NCBI GenBank assembly: GCA_035771175.1
Contig: CM069598.1
Location: 12,134,539-12,198,538 of the forward strand
Reading direction: 5' to 3'
DNA: 64,000 nucleotides
Origin: Paratinospora sagittata
Taxonomy: Eukaryota > Streptophyta > Magnoliopsida > Ranunculales > Menispermaceae
Position numbers and translations under genes: made by a program. This document shows, piece after piece, positions 12,201 through 26,738 of this stretch (its first letter is position 1; every line of letters begins with the position of its first letter). Below the pieces are notes generated by a model, which saw only the letters and a program-made list of their open reading frames with translations, ran no database searches and was not told the origin of the DNA.

Positions 12201-15200
12201 GTTCCCACAACATGCAGGCACACTTTACCAAAGTTGTACATCTCAAATAACTGGCTTTCTACATACTGAATATAAGGTATCGCATCTACAGATATATTTT
12301 TGAAGACATTGCATGGACTGCATAGACATGTTGGCTTTCATGAGGGTAAATATATCTGACTATTTATATCAGTATCAAACATCAAAAACAAATTGCATTC
12401 ATTATAAGTATAAAAGTATGGCAATACAAGCAAAGAAAGAACTAAGAATAAAATGGCAATTAGTAGGTCCAGTTATTTTATGGAAATCACGGAAAGACAC
12501 TTTTTTCCATCTATGATTCTTCCATTACCATATAAATGAGAAGCAAGACTGCCATTACTCATGTACACATATACTAGCATATGTTGTCCTTTTTCTGAAC
12601 AATACCCCACCAAATTCACAAGGTTCCTATGGTGTAATCTCCCAAGAAGCAACACCTGAGAGATCATAACAAATCAAACATTAAAGCTGGTCAATCAACA
12701 TGTAGAAGGATAGACTTGATCTGACAAAACTGAAACTCACGAAGAGGATATCACTAAAAAATGCATGCATTGTTAGAGCAATAAAACCTGAAACCAAATG
12801 GTACATAACCACACAACATTGAAAGCTGTAACTGTAACACAAAAAAATCATGTAGTTATAAAAATAAAGAAGAAATCCTTTATCTGTGAACTATGAGTTA
12901 TGACCATATGGAGCTAGGCAACGCTGTATGAAATAATGAGTAGATAATAAAGAATTAACAGCAAAAGCAAACATTGGAACACAATATGTAGGCAGAAAAA
13001 ATACCAGTTTTAGCATTCACTTTCTTATTTTATGCAGTAACAGGCATCAACTACGGAAGAATCTTCTTCCATTAAATATTAAAATTGTTTTGAAATTAAC
13101 ATTAAGGACAAAAAGAATGAACAACAATTATATTGCTTGAGGCAATTTACTAGTATTACCTCTGTTTGAAATTCCTTTTCTCCTTGCCTGGAGTCAGTGG
13201 CAAGAACTTTAACTGCAACAGTCTCACCAGTTGACATCTGAGCTTTGTAAACAGGACCAAATGCTCCCTGACCTATCAATGTTGTGAAATTATAAGTTGC
13301 TTTTTGCAGATCTCTGTGCAGGCAACATTAGAAGGGAGGTTAATAAAGACAAAAGATAGAAGAAACTTACAGTTCAAGCATAGGAATTGCATAAAAAAAA
13401 ACAATTTAGAAAAGAAAAAAACATTAGCTAAGAGCTTCTGGAGGGCCAATGAGCACTCGGAAAATCACCGATTACAATAAAGAAACCAATAAAGCATACC
13501 ACACCCAAAATCCTTACTTCTTCAGACAATTAAAATGTGGAATCGTATTTACACTCAGAAAATGAAATGTTAATGTATATTTATATTCATGACCTAACAT
13601 GTAGTCCAGTCCAGGATCTCTTTTCTTTTCTAATTCAAAATACTATGTCATCAGATGTTGACGATGCCAGTGAATTGGAAGATTATGAATATTCTCTTCT
13701 TTTCTTCTAGTTGATAAGTAAGATGCATTAACCAAACCAAAGCAACATACAATGATACAAGTAACCTCAAGAATCAATATGTCACAAAACAGAGACAGGC
13801 AAAGGCACAAAACACACACACACACTAATGCACAGAAAAAAATAATCAACAAAGAGATACAATGGAGCTAGATTCACATATTTCCTCCATCCACTAAAGA
13901 CACTGGCAATAAAATTTACAAGCATTTCTTTCAAACAGATCATTGATAAACCTGTTCAACCATACAGTTTCATCAAACTTTTCTGTAATGGATTTTGGAC
14001 CTGATTAGAAAGATAAAGGTTCCAGAAGAACGCCAAATTACAGTCAGATAGGTGTCACATTGTTAACTCATAATAAAACACTCAATCGGTTGGTTTTAAG
14101 TTGAGGAATCTATACAATGTAATCAATTGAAAGCACGGGGGACAGGCACAGTGTTGTGATATAACTATCCGATTGAATGGAGTTTGGTCCGTAACTTGGG
14201 TAAAAGCTGCTTCTGATTCCCACTGAATCAGCTTCCAGCAACCTTTCTCACTTAATGCAACTAACCATACGCTTCTAGAAAGTTTCTAGAGAGTTTCAAA
14301 CACTTGCAGGTAGTCTGACACAAGATGGTTCACAAAGGAGAGATGATTGCTAAGAGGGAAGGGAAAAATGCGTAAGGTTGACTAAGGAAAATGTAATCAT
14401 CACGGAATCTAGAGTACTACACCAAAAGGGAAAGTTTACTAAGCTCGCATGGCCCATCTGGTAATTTTCCAAAATTGACTAAGCAATAAAGGACAGAACA
14501 TTCCTGAGGCCAAAGGGCAAGGGACTGATAGGGTTTATCAAAAAGATCTCCATGTTCTCAATGATACTACAGAGTGATAGAGCAATTGCAAGTAGGTAAT
14601 GTTGCCTTATTGATATCGCTTGCATAAAGCACAACAATGAAAATTTCTCGTATAATTATGGGTTTTAAAAGTTTAATTCTTCATCTTGGTAGGGAAATTA
14701 TATCAAGATAAAGCTAAGGTTTTAATAAGTCCAGTTGTCAATGTATGTTTTCTGAATTTCTTCTCTTTTCCTTTTTCCTCTTAGGATTTCTCAATGGAAA
14801 AAAAAATTACTTCAAAACCTATAATCAGTAATTTTAATCATCATTCAATGAGCTATTTTCCTTTATTTAATAAAATAGATAATTCATGTCATAAATCACA
14901 ATGTTGCAGCATTATTGGTACAAAGCTTAGTGCTCACGATGCGACAAGCATGGAAGAATGTTAATGTTAGATTAACCCCAACGAAGAGAATTTGTGGATT
15001 TGGCATCACAATGAAAGAATTAAATAAACTGAAGTTTCTATTACAGTAATTCTGGGAGAAAATACATTAAAGACAAAGAACATTAGTACTTTCTATAACT
15101 GTGTAAAATGCTTTTCTTTATTATTGGTATGTCCTAGTAAATAATCAAATGCAGAAGAAACTCCATAAGAGCTCCAAACATATCCAGTCAATCACATGAG

Positions 15201-15695
15201 CCCAACTCATGTCATCAAGGGTACTACAGCCGTTGAGATAAATTCACATGATACAGAATAACAATATATTTTATGAGCAGTAGATATTCATCACCATGAA
15301 AAAACAGTCACAGAAAAGCTTTACCAGAGCACCACACAAAATCAGCAAGCATATGAAACTTAGATATCAACTTACTTGTAAGAGTATTTGAGTATTCCAG
15401 ACACAGAAGATATGTTCTTCCTTTTATTAGATCCCTCCAGCCACAAGGTCATCCCATTACTCACTTCAGATCTCCTGGGAGAGTCCTGACCAGTCGTTGA
15501 GTCCGACAAAATTGTACATGAATCCGCACCATTAGTTCTAATAGGAATTGCCGCAGCCCTTCGAGAACTACTGCTCCCTATCTGCGAACGCCTCCTACGG
15601 TATCTAATGCAGAACAGAGCAGAAATAGCCAATAGAACTCCAACAACCACCCCAATAGAAATCCCAATTATCAATCCCTCCGACACACCTTTCAT
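9270..15695 (-). CDS. CRLK1: Calcium/calmodulin-regulated receptor-like kinase (CRLK1/2 type)
   Basis: Seven exons, read from high to low coordinate: 15695-15376, 13313-13160, 12655-12529, 10905-10820, 10729-10658, 10420-10217 and 9602-9270. All have GT-AG borders and keep one frame, giving 1296 nt or 431 residues (Arabidopsis CRLKs are about 426-440). There is no extracellular domain. A short N-terminus is followed by a membrane helix (about 8-30) and an RYRRRR stop-transfer. Kinase motifs: glycine loop GQGAFGPV (121-128), lysine K142 in [13 protein letters not shown] (236-243, RD type), DFG (256-258) and [10 protein letters not shown]. The basic helix [22 protein letters not shown] region (about 372-393) matches the C-terminal calmodulin-binding site of CRLK1. 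The family links calcium and cold signals to MEKK1. CRLK1 versus CRLK2 is not separable by eye. Confidence 0.93.
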
Positions 15696-16289
15696 CTCCT
15701 TGATGGAAACGCAAGTAATTTGTTATTCAAGCCAGTGATTCATCCACAACCACTGTTTAAAGTTTAAAACTCTACGTTAGCTTCAAAACAGTAACTTTCC
15801 AGCCAACAAAATCATAAACCACTGCATGAAAACGAAATTTCTCAAAATTACGCCTTGAAATTCCATTTACAACACATCTTCACTGGAATTACATCACAGA
15901 AGCCAAAAATAAAACTAAAAATCTCGTAATCTCTATTCCTGTTACAAAAAAATAACAGATTTTTCCTTCTTTTTTTTCATCTTTTCACTCGAAGAACCGA
16001 ATTCACTAGAATGAAATCAATCAATCAATCAAACATTTCCAGCCAAAACAACCAAATCCTGGATCCAGTAACAACACGCAAGCAGATCTAGACATAAAAA
16101 GAACAACATATATACAACTAAAATGAAACAAAACCAAAAAAAAAAAATCAAACAATCCACAACTGCTACGAATCTTCAACCTAAGAACACATAAAACAAC
16201 CACCGCTCTCCATTCGTATCATCAAATTAATCAAATCCAAATTAACCAAAAAATCTGAACAGAAAAATCGAAAATATCGAAATCTGAAA

Positions 16290-16400
16290 TTCAAACCTTC
16301 TGATTCTTGGAATTAAAACAGCGTCGCATTGTCAGCTGCAGCTGCAGCAGAGTTTCAGTCTCAGAGACGCGAGAAGAAGTAGAAAATGAAAATAAAAGTG
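16290..16400 (-). promoter_or_regulatory. Probable 5'UTR exon of the receptor-like kinase
   Basis: On the minus strand a CAG/CTG-rich leader (about 16320-16380) ends in AATCAGAAG followed by GTTTGAATTT, a plausible splice donor near 16297. An acceptor would lie a few bases before the start codon at 15695, implying a 5'UTR intron of about 0.6 kb. This is inferred from base composition and splice-like sites only. Confidence 0.3.
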
Positions 16401-18743
16401 TTCAGTGTTGTTATATTTCGTGAGTCACGGTTCGTATAATAATAAAAACGCGCCTTTCAACGGAGACATGTGGTGGTGGTGGAAATTCCTAAAATGCGTG
16501 TTTCAGTTTTGGTTAATTACGATTACTGCCATCTGTTCTTCGCTGTTTCTCCGTTAGGTTAGTTTTGGAGTTCAAAAAATCAACTCTAGCTAAGTAACCG
16601 TCAAACCTAACTTACCAAATGTGAAGAAAGGACAGCCTGAGAGGAATAACAACGAGCGTTGTTGTAACACCTGGCATGAATTCTACGGTGGGACCAAGTG
16701 CTGTCGCGTAACTTTTCACTAGCTCTGTGCCACGTGTTTTTTATGTCTCCATATTTTAATGGTAGTGTTGCTTAGGGGCTCAAGACGGGCTAAAAATAAT
16801 AAAGTTCATTTTAGTTTGTTTTAAAAAAATTATAAGCTGACAAATCTGGCTTCATTTAATATTCTCATCATGTTTTAAAATTAATTTAAATAATTATATT
16901 TAATTTATGATTTAGATATAATTATTTTTTTTATATCCAAAATTTAAAAACATAAAAAATAAATTTGACTATTTGAAACTCAAAATTAATTTTTTAAAAT
17001 TTATAAAAAATATATATATTATTTTTAAAAATATGTTCAGAATTTTTACTTTCGAATTGTATTCTAATTTTTGAATTATAAAAATACAAAATTTTAAATT
17101 TTTTAATTGAATCTAATTTTTTCTAGTTGAAATGAAGATTTATGCCATTACTATGTATAAGTATATTTTATATAATTTTAAAATTTCATTTTTAATAAAA
17201 TAGATAAAGTTTTATGTTTTCAACCACTTATTATCTATCAGCATTTTTTTAAATAAATAATTGCACGTGAGTCATAAGTTAATATTGTACAAAATAGGAT
17301 CAAAAGAAGTTCATTGTAATAATTACTAAAATAAAATAAATTATAAGTTCAGGTGAGGGTATTATGGTAATTTAAGGGAGATGGGAAGGAGAAAGCAGAA
17401 TGTTCCTTACGAGATCTAGAGGGCAACGAAAGAAAAAAGTTCAAAAAAAAAAAAAATTGAAAGGGAAATTAGAGCATTGATGGTGTCAGCCTGAAGTGGA
17501 CGTATTCCACATGGGCCCACAAGCCCTTTAATTTGAATTTTCAACGCGAAGAACGCCAGAGATTCGCATCCGCCGTTAAACTGCTTTTTTGATAATCGAC
17601 TCTTTTGAACAGATAATAATAATAATAATTATAAAAATCGGATTAATTTATAATCTATAATAATTAATATCCAATTAGTGCTGAAGTCACTTGTATAGTT
17701 GTATTAATTAATATATGATACTATTAATATAGTTGGGTTCATTTTATGAATAAATGAGGAGTTTTAAATGTAAGAGGTCTATTTATCTGCTAGATTAAAG
17801 ACCATTTTAGCCTTTTGTAGGGCTTTTTTCAAAAGCATTTAAAGCAAAAATATTTTTAAAAGGGTAAAGTAAAATAATTTTCAGTTTTTTAAAAAAATTG
17901 AGATGGACTACTTTTCTTAAAAGCATTTTCTGTAGAAGCCTTTATCGAAAAAATGCTTTTAAAAAAATTCACTTAAGCATGACCAACATTTGGTTAATTA
18001 TATTATAAATATGCAATGTGAAATTTTTTTTTTTTTGTGAATTATATGCAATCTAAGTTGAGATACTGCAATTTATACAAAAGGTTATTAGTATTTTAGA
18101 ATGAAAATTATTTGTTCCTGGTTATCAGAATTTTGAATAGCTAAATTAACTAACAAGTAATTAATTAGTGTTTTAATTTAAATTAAGTTAAATAAATCTA
18201 AAAGAAACAGTCTAAATAAATATTCAAACCTGATTCAATACAAACTTATTTTATTCAATTTGATTTGGTTTATTTTTATTGTGAGGCTAATAGCTAGATT
18301 GGTTGAATTTGTTTAGCAAATGTTACTGTATACATAGAAAAATGACAACTAGGGCAGGTTGTTTCAATAGAATAATTAAATGGCTTTATCACAGACTCTA
18401 TATATATATATACATATTTTTCTTTTAAAGATGACACAATAATAAACAGAGGCATTGCTGGTCACTTATATATATATATTTGGCCGTCCAGGCAGTTAAT
18501 ATTTAAGAAGGATTTAACCACTTGTATGAATTAGTGAAAATAAATAAATAAATAAATTCAATTGGTTTATCTTGAAGCTTTAATAGAGATTAATAATAAT
18601 AATAAATATAATAACTGAGTTGGATTAAAAATATTCAACTGATTACTTCAGTTATTGATGGTAATTATCAACTTTTTTGGGAATAGGGTGTTTAGGTAAA
18701 ATAAATCTTTTTAAGTATGATAACAATTAACCATTACATAATT

Positions 18744-18780
<37 letters not shown>

Positions 18781-21700
18781 AATAAACATGCATATATCAT
18801 GGGATCATAATGTTAACTTTGATTAATCAAGAAGAAATATTGAAGATATATAATTATTGAAGCTTAAATAGTGTTTTAAATCATGTAACTACGGCATTTC
18901 TCTATTACAATTTGAATATTTTTTTTTTAAATCTCTCTTCGACTGACACATTGGTTTTCAAAAATAGTAATTTTTCTTGTGAAATTTTGTGTAACTATAA
19001 AATGTTGTTGCTTGGATCATGATCATTTTATTTTTTAATTTTTTTAGAAAGGAAATTGAATCTTCCAAACTGTGATCTGATACTTATTATGGAGATATAA
19101 TTAAGTAGTAGGGAGGAAGATTTGAAGTTTTGGGCAGTCCAAGTACTATGCATTCTTCTATTAATTAATTATTTAATTATATTTTCTTCTACGTGTTATA
19201 TGAACCTAACTATATAGTATATGTTCCTTCCACATTATTGTAATATATATATATATATGTGATGTCATTAGATAAAAAACAACCGAACGTGCATCCACCA
19301 CAGGAAAGATGAAGAATTAGGTTGGATTTTAGGGAGTTTTTTAATATTATTTCATTTTTTCATAATGTTAAATTAATAAAGTAATTCTCCAAAGAAAAAT
19401 TAATAAAATAAATTAGTTTGCTCATCTAGAAAGTACTCAAACTTTATACAGGGTCGACATTTATGTATACAAAATGGACTTTTTTGTGGGCTTAATTTGG
19501 ATGGGCTAGATTAAAGCCTATTATTTGAACAAAGCCTGTGATCCATAATATATTCTAGCTATTGATAATGCTCCTTCTTCGAGATTTTTAAGGCTGCCTT
19601 TTGGCTTGTAATTTAAAAATATGAATACAATTAAAAGATAAAAATTTAAAGAATGATATTTTATTATTTTTTAAAAATAAATTATTTTTTAATTAAATTC
19701 TATATAAACTTGTTTTCTGAATTGTTAAGCCAAACACATTTTTTGAGTTTTAAAAATTTTAAAAGTAAAAAATTATATCCGACTTATAAATCAAATACAC
19801 CCTTAGTTTTTCGTGTAATTATTCTTATAATTTTATTTTTTGAGAGGTTATATTATTATATTCTTTCATATTATGTTATCTGATTTGACAGAGATTTTTT
19901 CTCATGTTGATACATAAGATTATCATGTATACCAATATGATGGAATCACGTGTCAGCAAGATATTAAAACGTGCACGGGCCCTTCATATATGTTCACGGA
20001 ACTTCGAATTTGCCACCTCCACTGTGAATTAAAGTAGTATATATAATATACTCCTATTTATTATTATTATCATTTTTAATTCATTTTATACCATCAAATT
20101 AAGGGACTCGAATTTCTAACATTAATTAAATTCATATACATTTACATATATTAAAAATGGGCATGCACGTTGGTTGTTAATATTATTTTTTTATGTTGAT
20201 ATTTAATATTTTAAAATATTTTAAAATATATATATATATATATATATATATTATACGGTATTTCAATATTTAAAGAAAGTAGAGTGTTTTAGCATTATTG
20301 TTAGAAACATATTCTTTGAAAAGTAGCGAAAGTGTGAATTCAGGAAAATTATGAAATTATTCCTGATACAAAAAAGAAAGAAAAACTTTTGAAAATACCT
20401 ACCCGACAGGACGACACGTTGTCCCTTATCATGCGACTCACACGTGGGGGTGGCCTCTTCACAAAACCCCGTAAAAAGATGAGAAAGAAAAGCTGATCAT
20501 AGAATACAAAGTATTATTGGTTGGATTATTAAAATTAATTGTGATATGGGGTCATGTGGAAAATAATTAAATAGAGTAGGTCTTTGATTAATTATAAAAA
20601 CAAAAAAGTATTTTTCATCTTTTTTTTTTTTAAATGAACTTAAAAACATTAACTTTTCAAAAACTTAATTTTAAAAATAGTTTTTAAATGAAACTTGTGC
20701 ACGTGGCTTCATGTTACATGTTGGACCTTAATTTAACTGGAGAGATGAAGAATCACACAATCTCATCCAGGCATTGATTAGGTGGCCCAAAAGTAAGGAC
20801 TTAAAATATGTAATAAATAATAGTAAATTATCTTGTGAATGTTATTTTAGACTCAAAATTGATATTGTATATATATGTACTTATTTCTTCACTTGGTTCG
20901 ATATAGTAATAATACTTATTTTATTATCTAAAAACAAAAAAAAAAACTTAAAAAATAACTTTTTATCGTTTTTTGAAAACAATATATGTTCTTAATAAAA
21001 AGTGAAAAATTGTGCAAACAAGTCACTGTCATGTTCGAGTTTAGAAAGATTAGTCTCGTCTACTGAAAAAGATGAGAATTTCAGGGTGTCAGAAAACTAA
21101 TAATAAAAAAATTATTTTCAAATTTTTTTGAACCAAATAAGTTTTTATTATTTTTTAATTTTCAGATACAGAAAAATTTTATTCAGATCATGAACTAAAC
21201 AGCCGGGCCTAAACTTTTCAAATTATTTTGTGCTTGTATTGTTCAACTTATGTTTTTTTCATTTTTTTTTTAATTGTTTCATTGGAGAAAATTCTCATTC
21301 TCATTTTGAACATCGATTTTTGATTGAGTCTTTTCCAAATACCATTTATTTAGTGTTAAAAAAATTAGTAAATAAAAATTAGATTTGTAACGATTTAAAT
21401 TTAAATTCTAATTAAATTATTTAACTGTTACTAATTTTAATTTAATTTAAAATATATAACTATTTTCATTTAAATTTAAATTACAAATTTAATTTTCATT
21501 TAATAATTTTTCCAACATTTAGTACATGAACTTTAATCAAAATTAATTTCCACCACCAATATTTAATCCCACTTCGGTTCAGATAATGCAAGTCAAAAGG
21601 TGACTAATTCAATTTTGAAATTTTATGACTCAGTCAAAATTTCAAGAAGAATATATATATATATATATATTAATTTTAAACGTGCAAGCATATATGATTT

Positions 21701-22463
21701 ACTTCTTTTTGCTTAGGTGACTTTCAACCAGCCTAATTAAATTTAAAGAAAACGAATCTTTGTCTGTTGAATTAATTATTTATTAACTCAAATGAGGTCA
21801 GTGTATAGTTTGAAATAACATTTAAGAGCCTCCTCCTGCATGTGTATCTTGCTTTTGCTATGATATAAAAATACAAAATTAATTAACATTTTGACTTCTA
21901 CTGATCAAGAGATTTGTAGGGCAAAACTTCACTGTCTCTGACTAGTTCATTAATTCCTACAAATATGCATAACCCAATACTATATCCAGTCTTTTATTTT
22001 AAAAACATTTTAATATTATATATATATTAGAACAATATAATAATTTAATTTCTTAAATGCCATCTACTCCTTTTTTTTTGACAATATAATCATAAATTTC
22101 TTTTTTCTTGTTTTTTAAATTATAAAAAATATTTTTATTCATTTACTCTAATTAATAAATATTCATATTTTTAAAAATAAAATATATATAAGAATAACAT
22201 AAATAATTATTTTATATTATTTTTGTTGAAAAAAATAGTTAATGAGAAATTAAATTTGTAACGGCCAAATGTTTTTATTGTGAAATGGTCAATAAAAATA
22301 TTAAATTCAAAATTAAATCATTATAAATTCAATTTCTTATTCACTATTTTTTTTAATAATTTTAAAATAAATATAAAGGAATCATGATTTAAATTCTACT
22401 ACTTATCTTTCAAAAAATAAAAAATAAAAAAAAATAAAATTATGAAGTAATATGACATTTAGG
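16401..22463. other. AT-rich intergenic DNA upstream of the kinase
   Basis: Mostly A/T tracts, with AT microsatellites at about 18742-18775, 19240-19257 and 20227-20251. No open frame here has recognisable homology or plausible exon structure. The first few hundred bases must include the kinase promoter, but no single element could be assigned. Confidence 0.5.
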
Positions 22464-22996
22464 GGGGTGGTTGGGTTGGGTCGAATTCAAGTTAAAACTC
22501 AATATAATTTAAATAGTTTGGGTTGAAAAAAATAAAACCCAACTTGAACTAAACTCATTCTTTAACCCAACTTAAACTAGTTTGAGTTGGATTGAGTTGA
22601 TCATTTTGGTTGAAAAAACTTGATTTTTTTTTTCTTTTCAAGAAAACGACTTAAACTTTAGAAAAATAAAATAAATAAAAGAAAAATATAAGAAGAAGAA
22701 AAAGTGGATCAAACGAAGAAGTAATAAAGTAGACTTTAGGTTTGATAAGTTTTTATGTAGAAAGCCAAGAAGAATGCAATTTGAATTTGTGACTTTGGGG
22801 TTTAGTTAGTTTTGCGATTTGATGATTTTAAAGATAATGAATTTAAAGATTAATGTTAGATTCGATTCGGTTGAGTTTTACCCGATTAAGATTTTTAAAT
22901 TCAACTTAACTCAAACACTCACGTCAACCCAACCTAATCTATCATATTGTGTTCTGTTCGTTGAGATTGATTGGGTCGGTCGAATTTGCTTACGCC
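22464..22996. repeat. hAT-like MITE, copy B
   Basis: About 530 bp starting GGGGGGTGGTTGGGTTGGG and ending TTGCTTACGCCC, with GGGTTGAAAA and AACCCAACTT tracts inside. Its right terminus is the inverted complement of the left terminus of copy A (GGGCGTAAGC). I could not find a clean 8-bp duplication. Confidence 0.45.
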
Positions 22997-25900
22997 CTTA
23001 ATGACATCATATATGCAAGCTGTCTTATTTGGTTTATGGCTCGGATTGGTTCCGGCTCGGCGCGCTTGCGTTCCCATTTTGACAAAGGACAAAGAGTCAA
23101 GAGTTTACTCGGTTTCGTTGACCACAAGACGAGGTTTAATTAATTTGGTTGTGAATCTTCTAAGTTATATATTTAATTTGGTTGTGAATCCTATATGTAA
23201 GTTATATCTGGCGTTTTGTACCGACATGCTCTCGCTCTCAATGCTTCTAAATTCTAATTAATAATATTATCAATTAGTTAATGGGGTCACCAGGAGATTT
23301 CAGGATTTGTCGTATCCTCTTTATTTCATTCAATTGTTGACTTTTTATCTCTCATAAAGAATTTAAAGGATGGGTTCGAATCTAATACCACAATCCTGTC
23401 ATGATCTAAGTTATACGATGTTACGATAAAATATGTATTTTTTTATTATTTAATGTAATTAACAGATTTGAATAAGAGAATGTTAGATATTTGATTTTGA
23501 CGAGGAGGTTAACAACATGTACGTTTATATTAAGGGACAATTAATGTAAAATCTTTGGATTCATAAGGCCATATTGTTTTAAGGAGTTGTTTTAATTGTT
23601 TCAGTCAAAAATCTCCTGCATTCAACCGCGGGCCGATGCTGGCTGATCGAATATAAAGACCGTCCGTTCCTCTTTCGAAATCCTCCAGTGGGATTGCCTC
23701 GCTCAGAACCTGCAACAGTGGTAACACTGAATAAATGTCACTGAAATTACTCTAATACCTAAGTTAAATAATGTAAGAGAAAAATGGAAGTATGTAGAGA
23801 AGTGGAGGCTTATAGCATATCTGCTTTCGAAGAATGAAACATTTTTTTTATAGTGAGAGGGGGGACGTTCTTTGCATTGAATGTTGTGCCCCATCAGTGA
23901 GAGTGATTTGTATTTTTTCTCATTAGGAGGTAGCTCGTAATTCTGTGTCTTGAGATCCATTTTATGAAGTATTCAAGTTGTGATCAACATGTCGAGAAGG
24001 GATTCTTTGGCCAAGATTGGGAGTGGCCTTGGCCGAGCTGGTCAGATGCCTTTGACTGGAGCCAAACCATGGTTGAGGGGGCTCCTTGACTGTGGCCGAT
24101 GTGGATCCCTTAGCCGTAGCCTGATGGTAACATCCTTAGGCTATGGCCGGGGGCTTTTGATCGGGTTTCTCTCGGTCTGTCTATCCGATTTCTCCTGTTG
24201 CTTTTGCATTTTGCTTTTCTCTTGTCAATTTTTGGATGCAACTCTATTGATAAGGATTAATTGTTACTCTAATATTGAGCGCATTTTAAGATCACATACT
24301 CCAAAAAAAATATATATATATAATGGAGATTGCAATGTCATCGAATCTGTATATATTGTGTTTTATTGATGAAATGCAGGACTTAAATTGACATTATTAT
24401 ACAATAAGAAAGTATAATGCAGATTGCAATGTGATATTCATTAAATGTGTATACATTGTGTATTTTAGTGAAATGCATGACTTAAATTAATAATTCTACA
24501 TTGGAAAGTAAAGAGTTCATTACTTGAGATATAAGATGTTTTTCCTTTCTCATTAGTTCTAACACCTTTTTATAGTAAAAACCCACGCTTAGCCTTATAA
24601 TGGGCCTAGAGTGGTTAAGTAAGGATAATATTAATGTTCGTTGAAATCTTAGCCCACCCACCTAACAATAGTATAAGTGTCCTTTCAAAAAAATAAATAA
24701 AAATAATAGTATCTGTCAATATCTATTCATCTTTGCTTGATATACAAAGTTGAGTCTTTATATGATAACTATAACTTTTGGATTGAGTAGTTTTTAACAT
24801 GGTATAAGAACAGTTTTATTCTAGAGGTTTCATGTTCAAACTTCCTCATAAACATATTTACTTATTTATCTTATTTATTAATCATGTTTTTGCTTCTTAT
24901 TATAAATTAAGTCTACGTGCCATTATGCATACAAATGAGAATATTAATATCTATCTATCTTTACTTGATATACATAGTTGAGTCTTTATTCGATAGCAAT
25001 AGCTTTTGAGTTAAGTGGTTTCTAACAGTATTAGAGTGGATTATTTGACTAAAATGCATGCTATAATTTTGTAGAGCTAATATGAACTCACATTTTAGTA
25101 TTAAAACCTTTTAAAGTAAAATTATACACTTAATTCTAATAATAGGCTAAGAGGTGGTTAAGTAGAATAATAGTAGTACAGTATTGAGATCCAAACCCGG
25201 ACATATTAAATAATTTTTATTATATTATATATATACCTATTTTCTTATAAATTGGAATCAGCACACGGATTTTGAAACAATTTCTAGTTAAAAGAAGAAA
25301 AAAACAAAAAAAAAATAATTCCAATCACTCAAACGAACAAAACTTTTGAATGGAAACGTCTATATATCAACAACACATTTTCCATGAATATTATATCTAT
25401 GTTTTTGGTTCTTTAATAGTTAAGGGAAGGAATCTATAAGTTCTACGTGTGAAGTGATGGGAAAAGTTGGAAAAAAGAAGGCTTTTCAACATTCTGTTTC
25501 GCTTTTGAAAGACACCTCTTTTCCTACATCTCTGACTGTCTCTTCCCTTTGGGATAAGCTAACAAAAACAACAAACAGATAGAATAAAAAGGGAAGAGAT
25601 AGAGACAAAAATCGTGCATTAATCAAACAGGTGCTTGTTGTTCGATCCTTTGAGGTATTGTATTCATTAGAGAGTTGATCAAATGAAAAGTTTAGATCTT
25701 CCGCCGTTTATCGGCTAAGGCTAAAAAAATCAAAATCTTTGACATCACGGACCCCATGACTAAGGGAAAAACAAATTATATATATTAGAATGTATTCATC
25801 ATATATATTTTTTATTTTTTATGTAATAATCTCTTTTTCTTTTCTTTGCTCAATTACATCGTCATTTACTTTTAGAGTAATGTTTTTCCGACATATTTTT

Positions 25901-26444
25901 TAAATACATTTTATTGATATTGCTCGTGAGAGTTATTAGATCGCTTCGAACCAAATACACTTTGTTGACGTTATCCCTGAGAGTTGTTAGATTACCTCAA
26001 AATATGTATTAATATGAGATTTAAATGAATCTAACAGCTCTAAAGAATAATATCAAAAAAATATGTTAGTCAAACATTTTCTTTACTTTTTATATATTTT
26101 TTTGTTGACACCTTATGTGTCAGAGTGCGACCAAGAAGACTTAATTGTAATAAAATGTTTTTTCACAAAAACAAAAAAAATGTTTGAGAAACTCTAACTA
26201 TCAACATCATGTAATTGTATAGTTGTGCTCACTCTCAAATATTGTCAAACGATTCAATTCAGAAATAACTTGCAACGGTTCAACCAAATAGGGCCATCAA
26301 ACCACTGGAAGATGCAACTAGAAAATAAGAATAAAATTTAAATTGTGAAATTTTAAAACTAAACAACTCTTTCTTTTAAGATTATCCACTAAAATTTTTG
26401 ATAAAAATATATGATTTCTTTTCCTAATTTTTTGTCTGGTTAAG
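22997..26444. other. Intergenic DNA with a GC-rich patch and a partial duplication
   Basis: A GC-richer island (about 23980-24200) has an open frame of 129 codons but no recognised homology, so it is not called a gene. Blocks at about 24710-24860 and 24935-25050 are diverged direct copies (TTGATATACA..AGTTGAGTCTTTAT...TTTTTAACA/TTTCTAACA cores). Flanking text (AGTAAAAACCCACGC and AGTAAAATTATACAC) is also repeated, so a unit of about 0.4-0.5 kb may be tandemly duplicated. No supported gene. Confidence 0.4.
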
Positions 26445-26738
26445 GGTTAAAGCCAACCCGATCAACTCGACCGAACTGAACACAACTTAATAAATTGGGC
26501 TCAAAATTTTAACCTAGTCGAACGATTTTGAATTGGGTTATTAGTTGACATCTTAGGAACCCAACATAACCCAATTCAAATCAAACTTAAAATTAATTCT
26601 TAAATTTTTTATCCTATCGAGCAATCAAATTACAAAACTAACGAAACCGTCAGCCCAAACCCAAATCTCAATCATTCTCTCTTATTAGGTTGAGTTTGGA
26701 CTCAAACCTACCTAAGTCTATCTGTTATGCCCCTAAGG
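26445..26738. repeat. hAT-like MITE, copy C (diverged)
   Basis: Starts AGGGTTAAAGCCAACCCG and ends near TGTTATGCCCCTAA, with AACCCAATTCAAATC and GGTTGAGTTTGGACTC tracts as in copies A, B and D. The right border is uncertain, because TGTTATGCCCC could instead begin another LTR-like repeat that runs into 26740-27300. Confidence 0.35.

Noticed and set aside
23980..24369. 129-codon open frame in a GC-rich patch
   Set aside because: No recognised domain, atypical composition (leucine and cysteine runs at the end), no splice context; likely repeat-derived.
24800..25050. Primer-binding-site-like AACATGGTATAAGAAC as an LTR element start
   Set aside because: No LTR ends, no coding sequence and no polypurine tract nearby; it fits a decayed dispersed repeat.
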